Shown here piece by piece: positions 1 through 10,971 of a stretch of 64,000 bases of DNA. Both the position numbers and the translations under genes were made by a program. The notes beneath the pieces were generated by a model. That model worked only from the letters and a program-made list of their open reading frames with translations, had not been told where the DNA came from and did no database searches. The stretch lies in NCBI RefSeq assembly GCF_949987515.2, contig NC_082689.1, positions 68,136,267-68,200,266 of the forward strand. The letters are read 5' to 3'. This stretch comes from Delphinus delphis. Taxonomy: Eukaryota > Chordata > Mammalia > Artiodactyla > Delphinidae. How positions within the stretch are numbered: position 1 is the stretch's first letter; each line of letters begins with the position of its first letter.

Positions 1-374
1 TGACCCTTTCAGCCTCAAGGCACCTTGCTAAGGTTAATGCAGAAAGGACTCAGGATTCAAGAGTTAAGATGAGGGAGCAGATATCAGGAACTGGGTCTTA
101 TAACTCCAGGAAACTAGCAGAATCATTTTTAGGTGCAAGTCTTTGGACTGCTGGTGGGCATCTAGACAGGCTGAAGTTTCGGGTGTTCGTTGATGAGGGT
201 GGTTGCACATTTGGATATACAGGAAAAGTTAAACATGTGCATTTCCACTGATAATGACATAGAATGGGTGCACAGAGATGTTTGACTCACCCTCTTGTGG
301 GTAAATATCTGCTAGTATTTAACTTCTAAACTTCCATGGACTTTGAAATAAAGATGGTGCAATATTATACCCTA

Positions 375-560
375 GGGCTTGGTGCAGTGGTAAATACTGG
401 GCAAAGGAGACAGAGAGACCTAGATTCAAATTCCCATTTTCCCATTTACTAGTAGGCAGGTAATTTGGCCAGTTTACTCATCTGTAAAATGGGGCTCCCT
501 AATTTGTTGTTGGAAAGATTAAAGACAAAAGTATGCTATCTGGCACCTAGAAGTCTCCCA
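375..560 (+). repeat. MIR SINE, forward
   Basis: An ancient mammalian tRNA-core SINE. The core is readable: a 'tagattcaaattccc' B-box-like segment near 420, 'catttactagtaggcagg' at about 442-460, and 'ctcatctgtaaaatgggg' at about 477-494. It is diverged, has no detectable TSD, and is inert. Confidence 0.75.
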
Positions 561-879
561 ATATCTACTTTAATGGTAGTTAACTTTATTTTTAAAAATG
601 GTATGTGGATATTAGAGCTTGAGATGAGTTTATGGAAATGGCAGGTCTTATTTTAGAGAGACTGCTTAGATTAATAACTAACATCATAATACATGATTTT
701 ATTTTCCTCTTTTGTATGTTTGAGCTGATTCTATGATGTCTATCAACTGCTACTCGGCTAAGCATTCCAAAGCATTACTATTTGGCAGCCTGAACCAGAA
801 GCCCAAAGAAGTGAACAGAGCCCTTCAATAAGTCAAGAGAAGCCAGGAAACACATATGGTAGAGTTAGTCATGTGTCCT

Positions 880-1000
880 TGGCCCAGTGTCTTAGCTTCT
901 CTAAGCTTCTCTAAACTCTCTTAGAGTTTCCTCATCTTTAAATTGGTCATACCTGTGGCTATACCTTCTTCATGATTTTTTTTAAAGCACCTAGCACAAT
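880..1000 (+). repeat. Possible MIR fragment, forward
   Basis: The stretch 'gtttcctcatctttaaattgg' followed by 'aaagcacctagcacaatgg' resembles the MIR core and 3' part. It is short and diverged, so this is a weak call. A near-tandem 'cttctctaa' duplication sits just inside at about 896-915. Confidence 0.4.
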
Positions 1001-2370
1001 GGAAAAAAAAAAGTTCCTCCTTCTCTTCTCCCTCCTGTTTCAAGAATTTGAATTCATGGACAACAGCTATTCACGATAAAATACTAGCGAGATCTTCAGT
1101 CTTTCACATGGGCCCCACACCATGAATTACAGCAGGTTCTTTGCTGGCATTCGGTCTTATGAAAAGACCTAGAAACAGTTGTGTGGGCTCTTTCCTTGTT
1201 CAGAGTCTGTCTTGCTCAGCTGAGCCTTTGCTGCTTTCCTTGTGCAGCTCAGAACCAAATGAATAATTAAACTCCTAAGCCAAATAAATGATTTTCAGCA
1301 AGTGAATTTCTCCTGTGAAGTGAGAGAGAATTTAGTTTGAACTGGGTACTGCATGCAAATCTATTATTTTATGGAGCCTAGAGGTTTCTACAAACCCTAT
1401 AAATATTCCTTTTTGAGTGAACAGTATATTATAGTACATGGAGGGTTACTTTAATAGCCTAAGTAGTGTGACTTCCAGATTGGTCTCAGGAGCCCACTCA
1501 GCCTCAAAGCCCCTAAGCTCCAGAGGGGTTCCTTAGGCAATAGCTGTACTTCTAGATAGACAATGCACGTTGACTGCTAGGTAGGCTGTTATATAAAGTA
1601 AGAGGGGATGGCAGTTGGTACATGGCCTGATTTTTTTTTTTTGAAGACTGATAGAAAGAACTCTGCTTGCAAGTATCATTTCAACTGCATTGTGTGAAAT
1701 TTCCTATTAAAGTTTATTCTTTTTTTTAATTTTAAATCAATGCTTTTTTAGAAATCCCCTGTTAAAATTTAGATTTCCCCCCAGTACCTAACACATTAAT
1801 TTGCCATCAGTCATTAACATCTTAGAGGAGACTGATATAGGTGGGAAGAAGATAAAAAATAAATTTATTTTACTAGGCAGAGAACCTAGACTGTGAGTGC
1901 TGAGAAAAGCCTAGTTGTCACATTATGAGAGAGAAGCATAAAGGATGCTGAGATAGTGCCAAATACAGGTTTTCCTACTTTATGGTTTGGTCTTTGGACA
2001 GCTTTGGTACAGAATAAGAGTAGCGTCCTGCCTGAGCCAGTGTGTCGATAAACAGAATAGAGTGGCTTAGTTTGTGTCAGAGGACCTCAAACCCTGTGAG
2101 GAGTACAGGCAAACTGTCCAATAAAGTTGACATGTGATCACTATCCTTCTGCCTGCCTGTAGTTGAGAGGTAAGCAGTGGTAGCTTAAGACCTTCAAAAG
2201 GGGCCATATAAGAAGACTCATGGGTAGGGGTAACTGTTTCATTTAGGGGCACTTGACCTGAGGTAAGGAAATTGTTAAGTAGTTATTCTGGGTTCATACT
2301 GATGAATATGAATAGGGAGAGTCATATGATAGGTTATATAGAAATGTGTGTATGTGTGTGTTTGAGATTA
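1001..2370. other. Unique non-coding stretch, no gene or named repeat seen
   Basis: I see no long open frame, splice-bounded exon or recognisable repeat. It is AT-rich with short T and A runs (for example about 1630-1642 and 1721-1727). The part at 1040-1330 is of higher complexity than its flanks, but nothing identifies a function. Confidence 0.5.
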
Positions 2371-2546
2371 CAGTTTTCCCTTGGTATCCACAGGGGATTG
2401 GTTCCAGGAGCCCCCATGGATACCAAAATTCAGGGCTGCTCACGTCCCTTATGTAAAGTGGTGTAGTACAATGAATGCAGTCAGCCTTCCTATCCGTAGT
2501 TGTTGAATCTGTGGATGCAAAACCCATGGATACAGAGGGCTGACTG
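2371..2546. mobile_element. MER2-type Tigger MITE (non-autonomous DNA transposon)
   Basis: The left end begins 'cagttttcccttggtatcca' and the right end, read in reverse complement, begins 'cagtcagccctctgtatcca', so the terminal inverted repeats are clear. The left side is preceded by TA, the Tc1/mariner target, while the right TA has decayed. The body 'ggattggttccaggagccccc' and 'ggataccaaaattc' matches the MER2 group of pogo/Tigger elements. At 176 bp it is an internally deleted copy with no transposase. Such elements were moved by Tigger transposase early in placental history. Confidence 0.8.
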
Positions 2547-2839
2547 TTTCTTAGATGCCAGGTAACACTAATGAAAACCATAATCTAAGCCAAAATTGTG
2601 ATTTATAATGTGGAATAGGGGTACTAAGATTTCATTCCATCCTCAGTTTTTACCATGTCTCAGTTTATCTTTCAAGACAAAAATTATGTCTTATATAAAT
2701 GTCTTACAATAAAATATCCTTAAATATGGTCTGCTTGCTCTTGGAAAAGTTCTTTAAAAATTAGACCCTATTTTCCAGAGTTTTCTGGATGCATCCTCAT
2801 TCTACAGTCTTATCCTCTAGTATTTCCCAAAGTGCATAC

Positions 2840-3040
2840 TCTGTGTTAGTAGGTCATTCTCCTCACTGGACTGATTTCAGTACATTTATTCCTGATACTA
2901 CAAATTTTTCATGCTTTCTCCATGTCTAAGAGGTATTTTCCCTCAATCTTAACATATCAGATACTGCTCATCATTCAGGGCACAACCCAACTTCTACTTC
3001 CTCCATAAATTCTTCCCTATTCCTCTAAAGCTATATTTGA
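2840..3040 (+). repeat. Possible L2 fragment, forward
   Basis: The segment around 2960-3025, where 'cattcagggcacaacccaac' leads into 'ttctacttcctccataaattc' and 'ttccctattcc', resembles the L2 3' region that reads '...ttcaggtctcagctcaaatg...gaggccttccctgac'. It is very diverged, so this is a tentative call. Confidence 0.3.
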
Positions 3041-3049
3041 AATTTTAAG

Positions 3050-3225
3050 CTGGGGTTGGCAAACTTTTCTTAAAGGGCCAGATAGTAAATATTTTAGACT
3101 TGTGGGTCACACAGACTTCTTTGCAACTACTCAGCTCTGCTATTGTGACACAAATGAGGCCATGGATGATATATTAAGGAATGGTCAGGGCTTGGTTCCA
3201 ATAAAACTTTATTCGTGAGCACTGA
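3050..3225. mobile_element. hAT-Charlie-type MITE (MER1-group-like)
   Basis: The end 'ggggttggcaaacttttctt' followed by 'aaagggccagatagtaaata' and 'ttttagacttgtgggtcac', then 'caactactcagctctgc' and 'ccaataaaactttattc', is the characteristic body of a common non-autonomous hAT element of placental mammals. The other terminal repeat is lost. The exact subfamily name is from memory and uncertain. No transposase is present. Confidence 0.7.
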
Positions 3226-3240
3226 CATTTAAGCTGTACC

Positions 3241-3412
3241 GGTTTCATGGGCACGTGACCTGTGCAGTTGCCCAGAGTCCTGCATTTAGAAGGGCCTTAT
3301 GCTTTTAACACTCTGCTGTCATCATCTTCAAGTTCTTAATAACTTTTGAACAAGAAGCCCCGCACTTTTATGTTTCAGTGGGCCCTTAAGTAGCTGATCT
3401 TGGATAAGAGTA
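3241..3412. repeat. Possible ancient DNA-transposon remnant, unnamed
   Basis: The text around 'ttaataacttttgaacaagaagccccgc' and 'cagtgggccctta' looks like a recurring mammalian interspersed repeat that I cannot name. It lies directly between the hAT-type MITE and the old L1 fragment. Confidence 0.35.
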
Positions 3413-3414
3413 TA

Positions 3415-4385
3415 TAGTCTATTAAATGTCAGGACTTACTATAAAGCTATAGGAATTAAGACAATGCGGTTTTATTGCAGGGTTAGATATATCATTGGGT
3501 TTCACAATTCTAAGAGCGGAACAGAATTCAGAAATGACTTATAAATGGACATTTGATTTATGATAAAGGTGACGTGGCAGAACAGTTGATAAAAACTGTA
3601 CGTAAAATGGAGCTGAAACAATTGGGTATCTATTTGGAAAAAAATGAAATTAGATCTTGGACTCATACTCAGACATTAATTAGCATGGATTAGAGACCAA
3701 AATGTGAAAGGTAAAACCAAAAAAAGGTTTTAGGAGACCATATACGATCTTCTTCATTTGTGGGTAGGTAAGGGTTTCTTATGTAAGACACGAAAACAGT
3801 TACCACAGAGGAAAAGCTTTATAAATTCTACTACAAAAGAATGTAAAAGTGCTCTTCAAAAACCAAAAAAGAAAGAGAGGGAGAAAGGGAGGGAGGGAGA
3901 AGAAAAAAATACTTAAAAAAATCAACTCCAAACAAGGGTTCATGAGTATATGGAGCAACAAAAACTCCCATACACTGCTGATGGTGATAAAAAATTGGTG
4001 CAACCATTTTGGAAGAAGTTGATATTATCAGTGAACTTGATGATCTTCATTCCTGTGACCCAGCTGTTGTGCTTCTGGTACCTTCCCTGAAGTACCAAAA
4101 GCTTATGTGTACCAGGATACATGTACAGGAATGTTCTTAGCAGTGGTGTTTATAAAAGAGCAAAACTTGAAATAATGCAAGTGTTTATGAGTGGAAGAAT
4201 AAATAAATTACGATATAATAATGTGATGAAATACCAAGCCATGAAAAGTGAACGAACTATAGGTACCTATAACAACATGAATGACATGGAAAATGATGCT
4301 GAGTGAGTGAAGCCAGACACCAAAGAATACATACTGATTAATTCCAACTATGTCACGTTCTAAATTGACAAATTGTGGAGGTCTC
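3415..4385 (+). repeat. Old L1 (L1M-type) fragment, 3' part of ORF2
   Basis: This is a diverged copy of the end of L1 ORF2. 'Cttactataaagctataggaa' at about 3433-3453 is the conserved '...KATVIK..' region. Near 4251, 'gaacgaactataggtaccta' and 'caacatgaatgacatgg', and then 'gctgagtgagtgaagccagac' at about 4299, match the conserved C-terminal end of mammalian L1 ORF2. Reading frames are broken throughout. A purine-rich patch at about 3868-3907 may be slippage within it. The copy predates the intact L1 at 13556 by a long way, judging by divergence. Confidence 0.75.
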
Positions 4386-4730
4386 TCAGAATGCGTTAGG
4401 GACTCAGCATCACAACAGCCTCATTACCCACTTCTATACAGGCATAGTCTCCTCTATCTCACACTCCACTAAAGTTCTGTGCCTTTTACTGCAGGCAGGA
4501 ATTATTTTGTACTGTGGTGACTCTATGGGTTGGCCGCCAGGCTGCACACCTCTAGATACCTCCATCAAACTTAGGATCTGCTCTTTTTTGTGTTTCTTTC
4601 CACCATCCTTCCCCACTGAGCTCTGATTATTTCATCTCTCACCTAGAAAGAAAGGAGCATATTATACTCCTTACCAAGAGCTGATTGCTACATTTGTCAT
4701 TTAGCAGTAGCTGATCTCTCTGTATTCCCT
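4386..4730. other. Unique stretch with an 83-codon open frame, no gene supported
   Basis: A forward frame at 4375-4626 has no recognisable domain, no clear splice context, and overlaps an equally long frame on the other strand. I treat it as chance. No repeat is recognised. Confidence 0.5.
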
Positions 4731-4749
4731 ATTCATTCATTAAATATTT

Positions 4750-5075
4750 TCTTTTAAATTATGTTTTAGCTCCATGGAGTTTTTTAAAATTAATTATTAA
4801 TTTATTTTTGACTGCATTGGGTCTTTGTTGCTGTGCATGGGCTTTCTCTAGTTGCGGCGAGCGGGGGCTACTCTTCCTTGCGGTGCGTGGGCTGCTTGTT
4901 GCGGTGGCTTCTCTTGTTGCAGAGCATGGGCTCTAGGCGTGTGGGCTTCAGTGGTTGTGGCGCATGGGCTTAGTTGCTTCGAGGCATGTGGGACCTTTCT
5001 GGACCAGGGATCGAACCTGTGTCCCCTGCATTGGCAGGTGAATTCTTAACCACTGTGTCACCAGGGAAGTCCCAA
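4750..5075 (-). mobile_element. CHR-1-type SINE, reverse, with 13-bp TSD
   Basis: The reverse-strand element ends with the tRNA-like head, which reads on this strand as 'accactgtgtcaccagggaa' and 'gtccc'. Its body has the repeated '-gcgggctt-' blocks of the long cetartiodactyl CHR-1 SINE ('gttgcggcgagcgggggcta'). The AT-rich tail lies at 4750-4805. TSDs 'tcattaaatattt' are at 4737-4749 and 5076-5088. It was copied by L1 proteins into an older L2. CHR SINEs are described as derived from a tRNA-Glu, transcribed by RNA polymerase III. Confidence 0.85.
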
Positions 5076-5177
5076 TCATTAAATATTTATTGAACACCAA
5101 ATACCATGTTGTTGGGAATACACTGGTGAACTAAAAAGGAAAAAAAACCCAAAATCCAAACTCAAAAATCCATGTCC

Positions 5178-5355
5178 TGAGATCAGCTTGGTGCTTTGTG
5201 ACCACCTAGAGGGGTGGGATAGGGAGGGTGGGAGGGAGGTGCAAGAGGGAGGGGATATGGGGATATTTGTATACATATAGCTGATTCACTTTCTTATACA
5301 GCAGAAACTAACACAGCATTGTAAAGCAATTATACTCCAATAAAGATGTTAAAAA
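5178..5355 (+). mobile_element. 5'-truncated L1 3' UTR insertion with TSD
   Basis: This is a cetartiodactyl L1 3' end: 'gaccacctagaggggtggga', a G-rich tract, 'gctgattcactttcttatac', 'gcaattatactccaataaag', then poly(A). TSDs are 'aaaaatccatgtcc' (5164-5177) and 'aaaaatccctgtcc' (5356-5369), with one mismatch. It is a standard L1 retrotransposition product inside the L2. Its 3' UTR type differs from that of the long L1 at 13556 but matches the copy at 55685. Confidence 0.88.
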
Positions 5356-5852
5356 AAAAATCCCTGTCCTTATTGATCTTACATTCTACTGATGGAGAAA
5401 TAAATAATAAGTAAGTTAATGAATGTTATGAAGAAAATTATAGCAGGATAGAAGAGATAATGAGTCCTCTGGTAGAAGTGAATTTGCAATTTAAATAGTG
5501 TAGTTCTCATTGAGATACATTTGAGCTGAGATTTGAAGGAGATGATCTGAGAGGGTGTCTGGGCGAAGAGGATTTAGAGGGACAGTCATGCAAAGTTCTT
5601 GAGTTGTGTGCATGTTTTGTATATATGAGGAGCTATGAAGAGACCACTATACCAAGAATGTAAGATTAAAAGGGAAAGGTAGTAGAGGATATCAGAGAGT
5701 TAATGGCAGAGGGGAGAAGTGAAGAGATAGAAACTATGTAGACAATTTAAGGCATTTTCCTTCTAAAGATAAATGATTATAGCCCATTGATTACATTCCA
5801 AATATTATCTAAACTCCTCTCAATGGAAAGTCTAACTTCTGGGGATTGTTCC

Positions 5853-6265
5853 AGTTATCTATTCTAATATAACAAAGGACTCCAAAACTTAGTGTTGTAA
5901 AAGAACAGTAATCATTTATTGTGTGCATGAATCTAAAATTTTGGCAGGGCTCTGCAGGGACAGCTGGGGAAGCTCAGATGAGGAGAGACCTGCTTCTAAG
6001 ATGGTTTGTTTACATGGCTGGCAAGTTGATTCTGGCTTTTGGTTCCTCTGCATCTTGACATCTTATGAGACACCTTGGGCTTCCTCACAGAATGGTGGCT
6101 GGGTTTCAAGAGCAAATGTTCCAAAATAATTGAGAAATGAAAGCTGCCAGTCATTTACATCATGCTCTGTTCAAATAGTTACAAGAGCCCAAGGGGATAT
6201 AGACTGCATTTATCAATAAGTGGCATCTCAAAGAATTTTGGGACCAAATTTCCACATGGGCCAAA
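5853..6265. repeat. Ancient LTR-like interspersed repeat, name uncertain
   Basis: The start 'gttccagttatctattctaa' with 'caaaacttagtgttgtaaaa' and 'cagtaatcatttattgtgtg' is a widely scattered mammalian repeat, followed by 'catgctctgttcaaatagtt' and a 'ggcatctcaaagaattttgg' end. It resembles old ERVL/MaLR-type solo LTRs, but I cannot fix the family. It carries a chance 68-codon forward frame at 5923-6129. No viral coding region is present. Confidence 0.5.
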
Positions 6266-6959
6266 GCAAATGTGAAATTTAGGAGATAGAATCATGGATT
6301 TGATAGCCTGGATGACACAAGATTTAATAAAGAGATATCTGAGACCATCACTGGAAACACAGTGATCTGTAGTTTGTCTTGATGCACAAAGAGGATCGAT
6401 TCATGCACTGTTTCCTAGGTACAGGACACATCCATTTGTTCCATGATCATGTAAAGAAATGCATATGATTTTTTTGGTAGTAAGAGAAGGTCCTGACCAT
6501 TAGATGCATTCAAGAAAAATTTTTCAGGTTTTAGGTTTTTGGTTGAAGGGATTAAACATACCCAATACAGGAGAAACCAAATATAAAACCCCTCAGTTTT
6601 AAAGGGACCTTACATATATATATATATGCCTTGTATTCACAGCTGCAAAACTGTGCCATAATAATAAGGCTGATTGCACACTCAAAATGACCAGAGGCTG
6701 CAGAATAAGTAAATAAATAAACTTCTGTTTAAAAATGCCTTAAAATGCTTCCAATTTATGGAATTGCTTGAATTTGCTTAGTCTACACATGGAGAAAACT
6801 CAGACAATTAAGTTTTGATAGTCATATTTCTGATATTGGGGTGGCTTATAAAAATTGTAGGATGTCTTCAGGAATAGAACTGAGTGTGAGTAATACTGAA
6901 GTCTGTTTGATCTTTAGTTCATATTAGGAGAAAGGAAAGAAAAGGGAGGGAATTACCTT
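6266..6959. other. Unique stretch, nothing recognised
   Basis: No gene, exon or named repeat is visible. A short (TA)n run lies at about 6614-6627. Confidence 0.5.
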
Positions 6960-7195
6960 TCTCTGAGTGCAGGCACTGGACCGAGTGCTTTTGATCTGTG
7001 ATCTCATTTATCCCTCAAACAACCCTCTGTGGCAGGTATTTATCAACCCTCTTTTTACAGTGAAGAAAGTGAGGCTCAGAGAGACCAAGTAACTTGCCCC
7101 AAGTAACACAAAGTAGTCTTCACAAATAGGATTTGAACCCGTGGCTGTTTGACTACAAAGCCCTTGCACTTTCCAATATATTAAACTGCCTCTGG
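6960..7195 (-). repeat. MIR SINE, reverse, almost complete
   Basis: A well preserved MIR on the reverse strand: 'gatctcatttatccctcaaa', 'cagtgaagaaagtgaggctc', 'agtaacttgccccaagtaac' and 'ggatttgaacccgtggctg', ending with 'ttaaactgcctctg'. These are the core and tRNA-like head in reverse order. It is one of the better preserved MIRs in the window. Confidence 0.85.
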
Positions 7196-8596
7196 AATCA
7201 GAAGGCTGTCCACAGAAAGAACTTGAGAACTTGGTTGGTGTTCAGCTTGATATTAGAGGAAAAATTGTGGAGTGTTAAAAATGTTGCCCATTGAATTGTT
7301 CAATGTAGCCCATTGAAGCTAATATACAATTTTACATTGTGTGCCTTTTAGGATCATAAACACTAAGTACTTCTACACGCAAGTATACAAGAACGAGTTG
7401 ACGAATTAACATTTTCACATTGTCTTTGAGAAAAGCACAAAATCATGCTTTGAGTGGGCATGCTTTACCTGCAGTGGGCTTGATCATCAGGTATGTTGGA
7501 ATCTCCATTGCAAAAATAGGCGAGTGGGGAAGAAAAGAAAGCTAGGAGAGGAAGCTGCAAAGATCAAGGGCTGGGAGAAATGATCCAATTTTAGTTCTGG
7601 CTTTTGAGAGAGGAAACAACAGTTTAGTACAATTTCCAAAAAAACCTGGTGAACCTGAGATGGTGCAGGTTGGTGTCATCCATTATCCAGCTGGAAAGAA
7701 ATTAAGGTAATGGACATGCTCAGCTGATTTGGGAGTAGCATCATGTTTTGGCCTTGTCAGTCATTGGGAGAGGGAACCAAGGCACTGGATAGAGTCAAGG
7801 GACAGAGTCCAGCCTTTCCTACTCTGACAGAAGATAGAAAGGAAACCAAAGATTCAAATACATGGGCTGAAGTTTAGGGCTGAACTTTAATTCTGGAAGG
7901 TAATTGGAGCTCTGAACAGGGAACTTAAGGCAGATGCCTAGGCACACAGACTAGGGAACATGGCAGCCCCAGCAAAAGGCTGTATATAATATGATAGATA
8001 CGTGAGTGCTTAGTGTGTAATGCAGGCTCATCAGATACTATAAAATTAATTCCAGGCTCCAGTGGCTGATGAGTCTGAGCTCACAGAATATTCTGCCTCC
8101 CTTGCTTTGTATTAAGTTAAGACATAAGGTCCTATAGGACAGATTGGGCTGGAAAAGGTAGTAACTGAATGGGCAGAGCAGTAAATGTTAACTTTCATTC
8201 AATCATTACTTCAATTCTTCTTTCATTAAACAGTATTTATTCCAGGCCTTTATGTGTACGGCTACAGGGAATTCCATTATTATGTAACATTTAAAAAGTT
8301 AGACTAGTAAATACTACAAATACTGCTTACGTAAATCATATGTGATTACTTTATTTGATCTAATATTTACTTCTAATCAGTCAACAAGCATATAATCAGT
8401 AAGTGCCTATTATGCACTAATCCCTTTACTTAACCAAGAAACTCTCTGCTTTCTGATAGCTTTCTCCATCAGTAATTCCTTATCTGTCCTGTATGTTCAG
8501 TTTCCCTTAAAATTCTCTTTTTTCCCTCAGCATGAAAAGATGTTCGAGTGTCTGTGAAACAAAAGAATCTTCCTTTGATCCTTATCAAACATTAAA
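7196..8596. other. Unique stretch; two possible tiny L2 ends
   Basis: There is no gene. Around 8222-8262 ('tttcattaaacagtatttattccaggcc') and 8380-8420 ('caacaagcatataatcagtaagtgcctatt') there are short matches to the L2 3' terminus in reverse orientation, too short to call firmly. The rest is unrecognised. Confidence 0.45.
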
Positions 8597-8615
8597 ATAA
8601 TGCCCAGTATGTGCC

Positions 8616-8653
<38 letters not shown>

Positions 8654-8845
8654 CTAAATGTTTTATATATCGTAACTCATAACAACCTTACGGACTGGAT
8701 ATTATTTCTACATTTTATGGAAAAAGACACTGAGGCACACAGAAAGGTCAAATGAATTGTTCAAGATCACACAGGTAGTGAGAGGTTGAGCAAGGATTTA
8801 AACTCAGGCAATCTGGCTCTACTCTGTGCTTTTCCCACTATGTCA
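8597..8845 (-). repeat. MIR SINE, reverse, carrying a (CA)n tract
   Basis: The reverse-strand MIR is visible as 'tgcccagtatgtgccggaca', 'gaaaaagacactgaggcaca', 'caagatcacacaggtagtga' and 'ggatttaaactcaggcaatc'. Just after 'gtgccggaca', the position where most MIR copies continue 'ctgttctaa', there is a 33-bp CA tract, after which MIR resumes with 'gttctaaatgttttata'. Confidence 0.8.
8618..8650. repeat. (CA)n microsatellite
   Basis: About 16 uninterrupted CA units, embedded in the MIR at 8597-8845. It is pure enough to be length-polymorphic. Confidence 0.95.
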
Positions 8846-9600
8846 TACTCCTTTCCTGGAGTCCTCTTTACCTTTTACCCTTCTCTTCTCACTTTTCCTG
8901 AAGCAGCTGTCTGCCCTGTCAGATTTCATGTACTACCTGTATTCCATTCACCTTATGTACCTCTCCAGATTTGTTTGGCCCCTGCTGCCTCCTAGGTGCT
9001 TGGCTGCTTGTTCAGTGGAGAACTCCCATATGCAAAGCTGTCTCCTCACCTATTGTCTGTTGGGAATCCCCCAGGACAAGGACTGGGCACTGGCTTGGCC
9101 ATGATCACACTTTCCCAGGAAAGAGTCACAGCTGTTCCAGTGTCAAGATCTGAGCTGACTGGATCCACAAAGGCTCTGGCTTCTTCCACCACTTAGGACT
9201 CAGATGCAGAGCTGTGTGGCATTGACTGCCCTGAAGGGCTGTGTAGCACAACTGGGAGGCAGGAGATGGAGGGCTGGGTAGGAGGAGATCCAGCAGGTAA
9301 ATTCCTCTTTTATTCCCCCTCTGTTGGATTGTTCCACACTGTGGGTGGTTCCATATGGCTTATCCAGACACCAAGCAGCTGGCTGGATTTCTCAAAAATC
9401 TGTAGACTGTTCACAATGCACCTCTTTATATTTGCTTTCTTTCTTGCCTGCTTCGTATTCTTTTTTTCTCAGTCTTGCTGCCTTGGGATTGCACCTCCCA
9501 TTGGTGCAGTGAGCTTTAGGCTCTAATTTCTATGGATCACCAAGACACTAGGTTTCTTCTACTGCAGTAGGCTTATATCCCCACTTCTCCAGTCAAATTG
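8846..9600. other. Unassigned stretch with several overlapping chance frames
   Basis: Overlapping forward frames of 60-92 codons at 8786-9196 and 9266-9526 are mutually exclusive and show no domain. The segment 9440-9555, with 'gctgccttgggattgcacct' and 'gtgagctttaggctctaatt', has the feel of an old interspersed repeat that I cannot name. No gene is supported. Confidence 0.4.
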
Positions 9601-10025
9601 TTTTCGCTGAGATTACCGGTGATCTCACTGTTAAATTGAATGAGCATTTTCAATCCTTATTTTGTGTGAACTCTGCACTGCATTTACTCCTTCTGACCAT
9701 TTCTTCCCAGTACTTCATGATAATTGGATCCTCTTTTTCTGTTTTCACCTAGTCAGTGCTGCCTTTTATATCATTTGTGCACTGTTTCCTTGTTGGAGTT
9801 ATTCAGGATTCTTCCTTTGGCTCTTTTTTTTTTTCACCCTTCATTAGTTATTACATCTACTCTCACTGTTTCAACTACTTGTAGTTTAATAGGTCTAAAT
9901 CCATTTGCTTAGCACAGATCTTCCTCCTGAACTCCAGATCCTGGATTTCTGTCCCCATCGGAATATCCTATGAACACATGCCACTTGTTATGTGCAAAAC
10001 TAAACTTACACCCTCAAGTCTATGT
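9601..10025 (+). repeat. L2 LINE, forward, reverse-transcriptase region fragment
   Basis: A diverged forward copy of the L2 ORF2 (CR1-type reverse transcriptase). 'Gattaccggtgatctcactg' corresponds to the common L2 '..GTCACCAATGACCTC..' segment, and 'cttcctcctgaactccagat' near 9919 to the segment '..CTCTCCTGAACTCCAGA..', followed by 'gtgcaaaactaaacttacac'. Frames are broken. It is recognised by similarity to L2 copies elsewhere in mammals, not by a protein motif. Confidence 0.55.
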
Positions 10026-10129
10026 CTGTGTTGGCTATTATTCATTTATATTTCAAGGTCTACTTTCCACCCTTAAGCACCTGCTTTGTGTTCTGGAAGG
10101 TGGATCTGCATGGACTACCACAAATGCTT

Positions 10130-10400
10130 TCTTGCTCTCCAGCTTCTGGTTGAGCCGCCACTTGGTAAGCACAAGTAGGGCATGAGAGAGGAGAAAGAAA
10201 CTAAAATCCGGCTACTTATTGCTTCAGCATCCTCCCTAGGGATCAACATGAGCTGGCTGCATCCATTGATATAGGGTCTCAGTTCTTGCCAGGCAGCCCT
10301 CTGCACAGTTGTTTTGGACTCTTCTTTATCAGTATGCTATAGGTTCTATCACATTATATTGTAATTATTACCTTCTCTGTCTCTCCTATGAATAAATAAG
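10130..10400. repeat. Ancient interspersed repeat, unnamed
   Basis: 'Ttctggttgagccgccactt', 'gagctggctgcatccattga' and 'gccaggcagccctctgcaca' recur in mammalian genomes as parts of an old element whose family name I cannot fix. It has no coding capacity. Confidence 0.4.
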
Positions 10401-10908
10401 ATTTTGCCCTATGCTCAAAGAATTGACAGTTCTTTTGGGTAACTAAGACTAGTATTTGGAAACAGTTAATTATTAGGAATTAATAAAATGTCAGTTTCTT
10501 CAACAGTTCAAGAAATTGGCTTCTCAGGATGTAGAATTTTCTGTGCTATCAGGGGTCAGCAGGATTTTATCAACTCAAAGTATTAGGTGTTGGAGACTTT
10601 AGCCTCCATATATCAGGTTATAAATAAATCACACACAACCAAAACTCAAAACAATCTCCAAAAAAGAAACAGCAATAACAGCTAAAAACAAAAACCATTA
10701 TCAACCTTTTCTCTTTCCATTGCCTGCATTTTTACTTAAAAATAAGTGAAATTGACATGCTTGGTGTTCATTCTAAGCAAAGAAATGACTGGCTATTTCC
10801 AAGGTTGACTTAAACGTCATTCAGAGTTCTCTCTGCAGGTATTGAACTACCTTGACCTGAGGCTTTGATTTTAAAAGATTATGGAAATTGGGGATGTTAG
10901 GCTGTGTA
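10401..10908. other. Unique stretch, nothing recognised
   Basis: AT-rich unique DNA with an A-rich patch at about 10630-10700. No gene or repeat is seen. Confidence 0.5.
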
Positions 10909-10953
<45 letters not shown>

Positions 10954-10971
10954 ATGTGTGTATGTATGTAG
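10909..10971. repeat. (GT)n microsatellite with interrupted GTAT tail
   Basis: A pure GT run to about 10943 is followed by TATG/TGTA variants to 10971. The long frames that cross it on both strands come from the repeat and are not genes. Confidence 0.93.

Larger units (their letters stand above)
4731..5740 (-). repeat. L2 LINE 3' region, reverse, split by two later insertions
   Basis: The L2 3' end (reverse strand) shows as 'ttcattcattaaatatttt' at 4732-4750, resumes after the SINE with 'tatttattgaacaccaaata' at 5084, and resumes after the L1 tail with 'cttacattctactgatggag' at about 5379. Further in, 'gagctgagatttgaaggag' at 5523 matches the L2 segment that precedes the 3' UTR. The order gives relative age: L2 first, then the two insertions. 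It is inert. Confidence 0.75.

Noticed and set aside
5853..6265. Endogenous retrovirus with coding regions
   Set aside because: Only an LTR-like repeat of about 400 bases is visible. No gag, pol or env segment is seen near it.
8786..9196. Four overlapping forward frames of 60-92 codons
   Set aside because: They are in mutually exclusive frames in pyrimidine-rich DNA with no motif.
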